Below, one piece after another: positions 58,006-64,000 of a stretch of DNA of 64,000 nt. The first letter of the stretch is position 1. Each line of letters opens with the position of its first letter. The position numbers were made by a program, and so were the translations under genes. The stretch is from Corynebacterium lemuris (GTDB taxonomy: Bacteria; Actinomycetota; Actinomycetes; Mycobacteriales; Mycobacteriaceae), in NCBI RefSeq assembly GCF_024919295.1, contig NZ_JANWTC010000001.1:1-64000 (forward strand). The letters run 5' to 3'. The notes under the pieces were generated by a model. It was given only the letters and a program-made list of their open reading frames with translations. It ran no database searches and was not told the DNA's origin.

Positions 58006-59055
58006 CTACTTCCCGTGCGGCACGATGACGGCGCGGCCGGCGATCTTGCCGTCGACGAGCAGCTGGTAGGCCTCGAGGGCATCATCCAGGGAGTAGGTGG
58101 TCACCTGGGGGACGATCTGGCCCGCCTTGTACATGTCGACGACCTCGTGGAGCTCCTCGACGGTGCCCCAGTAGGTGTTGACCAGCTCGGCCTCATAAGG
58201 CGTGGTGAGGAAGGCCCACTCGTAGGGGGAGAGGTTGCCGATGCCCACGATGGTCACCCGGCCCTGACGGGCCACGGACTTCATTGCGGTGGTGACGGTT
58301 GCGCCGACGCCGACGAAATCGAAGACGGCGTCCACGCCCTTGCCGCCGGTGATCTCGCGGATGCGCTCGACCTGGCCCTCGCCACCCGGGACGGTGATGG
58401 CACCGAGCTTCTCGGCCTCGGCCATCGCGTCCTCCTTCATGTCGGTGGCGATGATCGTGGCACCGGTCAACGCCTTGAGGATCTGCACACCGACCAGACC
58501 GAGGCCACCCAGGCCGATGACCAGTGCAGTCTTTCCGCCGCCATTGAGCTTGGGCAGGGCCAGCTTGATGGCGTGGTACGGGGTCAGGCCGGCGTCGGCG
58601 AGCGGGGCGGCGTTGATCGGGTCGGCGTCGCCCAGGGGCACCAGGTTGCGGGCCGGGACGACGACATACTCGGCCATGCCACCGTCACGGCCCAGGCCGA
58701 TACCGGCGTAGGGCATCTTCGTGGCATTCTCGCAGTAGGTGTCCTGGCCGCGGGTGCAGGCACGGCAGTGGCCGCAGCCCACGGGACCGTAGACGAGGTG
58801 GGCGGAGCCGATCTCGAAGCCCTGCACACCCGGGCCGAGTTCCTCGATCCAACCGGAGTTCTCATGGCCCAGGACGAACTCGGGGTCCATCTGCGGGTTC
58901 AGACCTTCGTCGAATTCGTCGAAGATGGCGACATCGGAGTGGCAGGCGCCGGCGCCGGCGACCTTGAGCAGTACCTCACCGGGGCCCGGGGTCGGCTTGG
59001 CCACCTCCTTGAGCGAGGGGAATGTGTGGTAGCCGGTGTGGACGACAGCCTTCAT
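58006..59055 (-). CDS. Zinc-dependent alcohol dehydrogenase (MDR family)
   Basis: The 349-residue protein has the catalytic zinc ligands C38 (GACHSDVAIF) and His in GHENSG, a structural zinc lobe (VGCGHCRACTRGQDTYC) and the NAD motif VIGLGGLGLVGVQ. It oxidises alcohols or reduces aldehydes with NAD(P). The nearby P450/SDR genes make a shared pathway possible but not shown. No strong regulatory site seen upstream. Confidence 0.88.
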   Translation of the reverse strand: MKAVVHTGYHTFPSLKEVAKPTPGPGEVLLKVAGAGACHSDVAIFDEFDEGLNPQMDPEFVLGHENSGWIEELGPGVQGFEIGSAHLVYGPVGCGHCRACTRGQDTYCENATKMPYAGIGLGRDGGMAEYVVVPARNLVPLGDADPINAAPLADAGLTPYHAIKLALPKLNGGGKTALVIGLGGLGLVGVQILKALTGATIIATDMKEDAMAEAEKLGAITVPGGEGQVERIREITGGKGVDAVFDFVGVGATVTTAMKSVARQGRVTIVGIGNLSPYEWAFLTTPYEAELVNTYWGTVEELHEVVDMYKAGQIVPQVTTYSLDDALEAYQLLVDGKIAGRAVIVPHGK

Positions 59056-59157
59056 GGGTGATGCTCCTTACCTGTAGGTGCGCGGGGCGCCCGGACGGGT
59101 GCCAGTGCCACCCAGGATAGGTGCGTTCCGGAGGGATTTCTCAGCGGAAACTGTGGT

Positions 59158-59640
59158 TCAGCAGAGCCAACCCTGCGGCCCAGCCTGGGAGCTCATCGAG
59201 TTGAAAGCGGAACCCAGGAATCCGAGATCCAGCGGGAAATCCACATACATGACGATGTCCACCGATTCGTCGGACCCGTCGGGGTGATTGACGACAGCGG
59301 GAATCGCGCAGTAACCCTCTGCATTGATCGAGGGGGTCACCGCCATGACGTTGTCGTTGATGGTGATGGACCAGCCGCGTGCGATCAGCCCATCCAGCTC
59401 AGCGCCTTCCTGGAGGGAAAGGGTGGTGCCGGCCGGCAGGGTGGTCTTCAGTGGGGTAATGGTCGCGGGGATGCCTGCCAGGACGCGGTACCTGTTCTGG
59501 GTGAGGGGGCCCTCCACCCCATTCTTCTGCACCAGGTCCCCGAGGCTGCTTCCCGTCGGGGCAGCCTGTGCCGGTGCAGCGAGGACGCCCCCGCCGACAG
59601 CAGCGGCAGTGAACAGGGAAATCAGCGTTCTGGAAAGCAC
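59158..59640 (-). CDS. Small secreted protein of unknown function
   Basis: The 160-residue protein has a Sec signal peptide (hydrophobic core about 5-22, cleavage after APAQA near residue 26) and a mature domain with two cysteines (AEGYCAIPAVV and the final GWLC), likely a disulfide in the cell envelope. No family recognised. GTG 59640 is chosen with AAGGAG nine bases upstream; GTG 59646 is possible but close to it. Confidence 0.7.
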   Translation of the reverse strand: MLSRTLISLFTAAAVGGGVLAAPAQAAPTGSSLGDLVQKNGVEGPLTQNRYRVLAGIPATITPLKTTLPAGTTLSLQEGAELDGLIARGWSITINDNVMAVTPSINAEGYCAIPAVVNHPDGSDESVDIVMYVDFPLDLGFLGSAFNSMSSQAGPQGWLC

Positions 59641-59760
59641 GTCCACGAACTCCTTCGGGAGAAAAATAAATGGCTGCACAGGATTGCACAGCCCGGATAA
59701 CCATACGCAGACACCACAGGCCCGCCCGCGCCCGGCACGAACATTCGTGCGGCCTGACGC

Positions 59761-60735
59761 ATGAAAGCTAAACTGATCCTCGTGGACCGCCCGCTTCCTC
59801 GCACTCCTTTCCCCGACTCCGCGATCAACGATTCCCACCGCGCCGCGCTGCGCTCGATCGCCCGTGTCGTGGACGAGACGGCCACGCCCACGCCCCCGGA
59901 TCACGCTCTGCGGCAGATCGTTAGGCAGTTTGAGCAGGGCCCGGTGCTGGTGCTCACCGGTGCGGGGGTGTCCACGGACTCCGGCATCCCGGATTACCGC
60001 GGCCCGCGTGGTTCGCTGAGCAGGCACCGGCCGATGACGTACCAGGAGTTCTGCCATGATCCGGCGGCCTCGCAACGCTACTGGGCGCGCTCCTTCGTGG
60101 GCTGGCGGGAGATGGACGCGGCTGCCCCCAACCGCACCCACTACGCCCTGGTCGAACTGGAACGCGCCGGGTATCTGCGCGGCCTGATCACGCAGAACGT
60201 CGACGGTCTGCACCGGGCGGCCGGTTCGGAGCAGCTGCTGCACCTGCACGGTGACCTGGACACGGTCATGTGTCTGGACTGCGGTCACCGGGAGGGCCGC
60301 CGGATCTTCAGTGCGCGACTGGGGGCAGCCAACCCCGGTTATCTGGAGTCCATCGTCCTGGACCCCACCATGGTCAACCCGGACGGTGACGTCACCCTGC
60401 CGCAGGCGGCCGTCGACCGGTTCCGGATGATCGGCTGTCTGCGCTGCGGTTCGGTCCGTCTCAAGCCGGACGTGGTCTACTTCGGTGAACCGGTCCCCGC
60501 AGAGCGCAAGCAGCGGGCCGTCGACATGCTCGCCACTGCCGCTTCACTGCTGGTGGTCGGCTCTTCGCTGGCGGTGATGAGCGGTTACCGCTTCATCCTC
60601 GACGCCCAACGCCAGGGCAAGACCGTCTCCGTGATCAACGGTGGGCCGGGGCGTGCGGACGGTCGGGTGGATGTCCTGTGGCGCACGCCCGTGGCCCCGG
60701 CCTTCGACGCGCTTCTCGACGCCCTCTCGCTGTAG
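59761..60735 (+). CDS. Sir2-family NAD-dependent deacylase
   Basis: The 324-residue protein has the sirtuin motifs GAGVSTDSGIPDYRG (67-81), TQNVDGLH (144-151), catalytic H163 in HLHGDL, zinc cysteines C171/C174 with a second pair in IGCLRCGSVR, and VVGSSLAVMSGY. It removes acyl groups from lysines using NAD+. It is of the class with an N-terminal extension. A GTG at 59782 (giving MDRPLPRTPF) lies 7 bases after TAAACT (59769-59774), so a leaderless start there is plausible. Confidence 0.88.
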   Translation: MKAKLILVDRPLPRTPFPDSAINDSHRAALRSIARVVDETATPTPPDHALRQIVRQFEQGPVLVLTGAGVSTDSGIPDYRGPRGSLSRHRPMTYQEFCHDPAASQRYWARSFVGWREMDAAAPNRTHYALVELERAGYLRGLITQNVDGLHRAAGSEQLLHLHGDLDTVMCLDCGHREGRRIFSARLGAANPGYLESIVLDPTMVNPDGDVTLPQAAVDRFRMIGCLRCGSVRLKPDVVYFGEPVPAERKQRAVDMLATAASLLVVGSSLAVMSGYRFILDAQRQGKTVSVINGGPGRADGRVDVLWRTPVAPAFDALLDALSL

Positions 60736-60746
60736 GCCCTGCGCAC

Positions 60747-61622
60747 CTACGCCACGAACCCGTCGAGGGTCTCGCGCACCAGTCCGCGGATCCGGTCATC
60801 GCCGGGCATGTCCATGTGCAGGACCCGGCACTTCGGGTCGAGGTCCTGCAGCAGGATGTTGGTGATGTCCGCCTCCGGGTCGGCGGAGGTGAGGAAGCTG
60901 GTCTCCGTGGGCTGGATGATCGTGTCGTATTTCGTGGCGATGTTGGTGTAGCCGACACCGGCTTCGGTGCTGCCCCCGGCGTTGAGTTCCTCCAGCAGGG
61001 GGTGGCCGGTGATCAGCTGGAAGCCGGAGGGGCCGAACCAGGACTGCACGATGGAGTTCATCATCGTCTCGCCGACCTTTGTGGTGGTCACGGAGGAGAG
61101 CATCCCGCCCATGGTCGTCCCGTGGTGGGGGACGCCGAGGCTGATGAGGTGGTGGACCTTGGACGCGCCGTCGAGAAGCCGCATCCAGTAGCGGGCGAGG
61201 ACCCCGCCCTGGGAATGTCCGACGAGGACCACCTGCTCGGCGCCGGTGACGGTGAGGACCGCCTCGATGTAGGCGCCGATCTGCGCGGCGGATTCCTCGA
61301 CGTTGTCGGTGCAGCGGTGACCGAACTCGGGCACGAACACCGCCCAGCCGTCCTCGCGCAGCTCGATGGTCAGCTGCTGCCAGATGCCGTTGGTGTCACC
61401 GGTGCCGTGGATGAGGATCACCGGCCAGGGCCGCCCGGCTGTGGGGCGCGCCCGCCAGTCGTCCTCGATGTGCCCGCGGGGCGGCAGCCGCGCGGTCAGC
61501 GGGAGATCGGGTTTCGTGGCCTGCCGCGGTGGCTTATCGACGTCCGCCTCCCTCGTCGGGAGCAGTCTGTTGAGCTTCTCGGAGATGTCCTTCTGTAGTT
61601 CGGCGAGGTAGTCGGTGGCCAT
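60747..61622 (-). CDS. Alpha/beta-hydrolase, triacylglycerol lipase-like
   Basis: The 291-residue protein has the oxyanion region VILIHGTGDTNGIWQQL (about 68-84), nucleophile elbow GHSQGG, and SLGVPHHGTTMGG. The predicted N-terminal 50 residues are polar with no signal peptide, so it appears cytoplasmic. It is close to the class-2 lipase family. Convergent with the sirtuin gene (11-base gap). Confidence 0.82.
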   Translation of the reverse strand: MATDYLAELQKDISEKLNRLLPTREADVDKPPRQATKPDLPLTARLPPRGHIEDDWRARPTAGRPWPVILIHGTGDTNGIWQQLTIELREDGWAVFVPEFGHRCTDNVEESAAQIGAYIEAVLTVTGAEQVVLVGHSQGGVLARYWMRLLDGASKVHHLISLGVPHHGTTMGGMLSSVTTTKVGETMMNSIVQSWFGPSGFQLITGHPLLEELNAGGSTEAGVGYTNIATKYDTIIQPTETSFLTSADPEADITNILLQDLDPKCRVLHMDMPGDDRIRGLVRETLDGFVA

Positions 61623-61670
61623 GTCCCCACCCTAGTGACGGCATGCCCCTGTCGCGCCTAACATGGAACC

Positions 61671-62171
61671 ATGAATATCCCCGATGAATTATTCGAAGCC
61701 CTGAACAAGCAGGTCACCGCCGAGCACCAGGCCGCGCTGATCTACACCCAGCTCTCCTACGATCTTGACCGCCTGAGCTTCCCCGGCATGAGCTCCTGGA
61801 TGGCCGTCCAGGCGAGTGAGGAGCGGGTGCACGCGTCCAAGATCGCCGACCACATCATCGCCCGCGGTGGCAAGGTCGAGCTGGGCACCATCGAGCTGCC
61901 GTTCCTCGCCGTGAAGACCCCGCTGGACGCCTTCAACTACGCCCTCGAGCACGAGCAGCAGGTCTCCGAGATGATCCGGAACCTGACCCGCGTGGCCGAT
62001 GAGGTCAAGGACCTGGACAGCCGTGCGCTGGTCAACTGGTTCCTCAGCGAGCAGATTGAGGAGGAGGACACCGTCTCCGAGATCATTGACCAGGTGAAGC
62101 TGGTCGGTGAGGACGGCTCCGGCCTGCTGCGCATCGACACCGCCCTCGGTGCCCGCGGCACCTCCGCTTAA
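61671..62171 (+). CDS. ftn: Ferritin (non-heme, bacterial Ftn)
   Basis: The 166-residue protein is a four-helix ferritin with ferroxidase ligands spread over helices (E18 region TAEHQAALIYTQLSYDLDRL, ASEERVHASKIADHI, EHEQQVSEMI and SEQIEEEDTVSEII). It stores iron as a 24-mer. Shine-Dalgarno is weak; no DtxR-type box was recognised upstream in 61623-61670. Confidence 0.92.
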   Translation: MNIPDELFEALNKQVTAEHQAALIYTQLSYDLDRLSFPGMSSWMAVQASEERVHASKIADHIIARGGKVELGTIELPFLAVKTPLDAFNYALEHEQQVSEMIRNLTRVADEVKDLDSRALVNWFLSEQIEEEDTVSEIIDQVKLVGEDGSGLLRIDTALGARGTSA

Positions 62172-62179
62172 GTCCCTGC

Positions 62180-63985
62180 CTATTCGTGGAGGATGTCGAT
62201 GACCACCCGCTGCGGATTCTCCAGGATCTGGACGGAATAGGGCAGCTCCTCCGGCAGGCCGATGATGAACTGGCTCTGCTGGTGGAAGGTCAGTGAATCC
62301 ACGACCTCCACAACCACGCCGCCGGTGCCGGACACGGTGCCGATCGGCGGGTAATCCTCGCCGATCTCCGAGGGGAGATACACACCGGTGAGGTGGATGT
62401 CGAGGGCGACGTCCCCCTCGTACTCCACGGGTTCACCGAATTCCGGTGTGACCGGGTCCGTGGTGAAGGACGTGTACCAGCCGACCCTGCCCTCACCGAC
62501 CGTGTCGAAGACGACCCGGTCGAAGCCGTCATGCGTGCCGATGCGTACGTTCGTCACAGCCCGGCGGTGCGGCGCCCCGGAATCCGCGGACTTATCGTTG
62601 AGATCCGGGTTGCCCAGATACTGGGTGGTGGGAGCGCCGGGTTGGTGCAGGATGTCCACGACCAGGCGCGGGGGATTCTCGATCAGCTGGACCGAGTAGG
62701 GACGCTCGCCGGGCAGGCCGATGACGAACTGGCTCTGGCCCTCGAACCAGGTGCCCGCGACGACCTCGGTGACCACGCCACCCGCGCCATTCACGGTGCC
62801 GATGGGCAGGTAGTCATCCCCCGGCATCTCCAGGTTGTCGAGCCACAGCTCGATGCTCGTCTCACCCTGGAATTCCACCGGGAAGCCGGAACCGTCCTGG
62901 CGGGGATCCGTGTTGAAGTCGGCCCGCCAGCCCGGGGAACCGTCACCCGTCAGGTCAAGAACCACCCGGTCGAAATCAGCGTGGCGGCCCACCCGCACAT
63001 TGGTCACTTTCATGAGGCCCGCCTCCGCGTCCTGTTGTTTCGGGGAGGTGTCCGGTGAACCCAGGTGGCTCGTGGCCGGCGGGGTGGTGGTCGGGGTCGG
63101 GGTTGCCGGCTGGTGCAGGATGTCCACGACCAGGCGCGGCGGGTTCTCAAGCAGCTGGACCGAGTAGGGACGTTCCCCGGTCAGACCGATGACGACGTAG
63201 TTCATGCCCTCGAACCAACCGCCTGGGATCACCTCGGTGACGACGCCACCTGCGCCGGGGACGGTGCCGATGGGCTGGTAGTCCTCGCCGGGCATGACCA
63301 GTCCGGTGACCGCCAGCTCGAGGCTGGTTGCACCCTCATACTCGATGGGGAGACCGGAACCGTCCTGCACCGGATCAGCGTTGAACCTGGAGATCCAGCC
63401 CGGGGTGCCCTCACCACTCAGATCCAGGACCACGCGGTCGAAGTCGGCGTGCCGGCCGACACGCACGTTGGTGATGTCCACCTGGGCACCTGTCGAGGGA
63501 TCCTGCCGCTTATCGCTGCGATCCGGGGCGCCCAGGTGGCTAGTGGCGGGGGGTGCGGTCTGGTGCAGGATGTCCACGACCAGGCGCGGTGGGTTCTGGA
63601 TCATCTGGATCGAGTAGGGACGCTCCTCCGGCAGGCCGATGACGACGTTGCTCATGCCCTCGAACCAGCCACCGGGGATCACCTCGGTGACCACCCCGCC
63701 GGCACCAGGAACGGTGTCGATGGGCTGGTAGTCCTCCCCGGGCATGGCCAGTCCGCTGACCGAGAGTTCGAGACTGGTTGCGCCTTCGTACTCGATGGGC
63801 AGGCCGGAACCGTCCTGTACCGGGTCAGTGTTGAAACGGGCGGTCCAGCCCGGTGTACCCTCACCGCGCAGGTCCAGGACCACCCGGTCGAAGTCGGCGT
63901 GGCGGCCGAGGCGAATGTCGGTGATCTCCACCTGTGTACCCATCGAGGGGTCCTGTCGTTTCTCGGACAGGTCCGGCGAACCCAT
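62180..63985 (-). repeat. Tandem about 450-base repeats encoding AMIN-like domains
   Basis: At the DNA level repeats 1 and 2 (about 63476-63925 and 63026-63475) are highly similar, including synonymous positions; repeats 3 and 4 are more diverged. This implies recent duplication of the first unit and room for copy-number change by recombination. Confidence 0.75.
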
Positions 63986-64000
63986 GTGGTTCGCGGCCGC
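62180..64000 (-). CDS. Protein with at least four tandem AMIN-like domains, 5' end outside the window
   Basis: The visible 606 residues contain four repeats of about 150 residues, each beginning near (I/V)TN(V/I)R(V/I)G and containing FDRVVLDL, and each ending near RLVVDILH(Q/E). The first two (residues about 21 and 171 of the frame from 63985) are nearly identical. Short Pro/Thr linkers separate them. AMIN-like domains of actinobacterial lipoproteins normally occur singly and bind cell-wall polymers or envelope components. The reading frame runs to the edge with no stop or convincing start, so more repeats or a signal/lipobox may follow. It is probably a surface or periplasmic protein. Confidence 0.8.
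   Translation of the reverse strand, partial: AAANHMGSPDLSEKRQDPSMGTQVEITDIRLGRHADFDRVVLDLRGEGTPGWTARFNTDPVQDGSGLPIEYEGATSLELSVSGLAMPGEDYQPIDTVPGAGGVVTEVIPGGWFEGMSNVVIGLPEERPYSIQMIQNPPRLVVDILHQTAPPATSHLGAPDRSDKRQDPSTGAQVDITNVRVGRHADFDRVVLDLSGEGTPGWISRFNADPVQDGSGLPIEYEGATSLELAVTGLVMPGEDYQPIGTVPGAGGVVTEVIPGGWFEGMNYVVIGLTGERPYSVQLLENPPRLVVDILHQPATPTPTTTPPATSHLGSPDTSPKQQDAEAGLMKVTNVRVGRHADFDRVVLDLTGDGSPGWRADFNTDPRQDGSGFPVEFQGETSIELWLDNLEMPGDDYLPIGTVNGAGGVVTEVVAGTWFEGQSQFVIGLPGERPYSVQLIENPPRLVVDILHQPGAPTTQYLGNPDLNDKSADSGAPHRRAVTNVRIGTHDGFDRVVFDTVGEGRVGWYTSFTTDPVTPEFGEPVEYEGDVALDIHLTGVYLPSEIGEDYPPIGTVSGTGGVVVEVVDSLTFHQQSQFIIGLPEELPYSVQILENPQRVVIDILHE

Noticed and set aside
1..64000. tRNA, rRNA, CRISPR arrays, integrase-borne island, prophage
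   Set aside because: No cloverleaf-like or rRNA-like stretches, no regularly spaced repeats, and no integrase, transposase or phage structural genes were seen in the translations.

Overview
The window is GC-rich actinobacterial chromosome, most likely from an environmental Corynebacterium. The evidence is a C50 carotenoid cluster with split cyclase genes (crtYe, crtYf) and a lycopene elongase (crtEb), a bioB gene followed directly by a bsaP-type gene with BioQ-like operator repeats, a 39-residue acidic peptide gene that resembles corynebacterial porin peptides, tandem AMIN-like domains, and a near-consensus parS site. No rRNA, tRNA, CRISPR array or intact insertion sequence was seen.

Layout. 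1-0.9 kb: a HicAB-type toxin-antitoxin pair whose hicA reading frame is broken at a G6 run. 1-3.4 kb: an MFS exporter divergent from a MarR regulator, then a second MarR regulator. 3.9-12.9 kb: a nine-gene, one-direction catabolic operon: HpaB-type hydroxylase, extradiol dioxygenase, RraA-type aldolase, cupin, aldehyde dehydrogenase, RidA protein, NCS1 permease, flavin reductase and an acyl-CoA-dehydrogenase-fold monooxygenase. It reads as uptake, hydroxylation, ring cleavage, semialdehyde oxidation, imine or enamine hydrolysis and aldol cleavage of an aromatic, possibly N-containing, compound. This is the best candidate for an undescribed system. 13-16.7 kb: a lipoprotein sulfatase overlapping its formylglycine-generating enzyme, then an XRE regulator. 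16.7-27.8 kb: pirin, CHY zinc-finger protein, MHS transporter, MBL hydrolase divergent from a LysR regulator with two DUF202 proteins and an MFS protein, a PAP2 phosphatase, an unusual NarL-type two-component system and a DinB-like protein. 27.8-31.5 kb: an FbpABC-like ABC importer. 31.5-34.7 kb: TspO-like protein, SDR/DUF2867 protein, degenerate MBL protein.

34.7-40.8 kb: a parS-like site, then a seven-gene operon for glycosylated C50 carotenoid synthesis (GT2, crtE, crtB, crtI, crtYe, crtYf, crtEb), with each gene overlapping the next. 41.2 kb: an acidic 39-residue peptide gene with its own promoter, RBS and terminator. 41.4-49.6 kb: M20 peptidase, baeRF-type protein, bioB-bsaP, Rv0909-like protein, a PRISE-type reductase divergent from a MarR regulator over a long palindrome, a YdhR-type pseudogene, a DUF4334 protein and a succinate-semialdehyde dehydrogenase. 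49.7-56.4 kb: a POT transporter and an SDR / serine hydrolase / self-sufficient P450 operon facing a TetR regulator.

56.4-58 kb: an AAA ATPase gene with a long imperfect palindrome on each side. 58-64 kb: alcohol dehydrogenase, secreted protein, sirtuin, lipase, ferritin, and the 3' part of a gene with at least four tandem AMIN-like domains that runs off the right edge.

All assignments come from reading translations and nucleotide patterns by eye; no database search was run.
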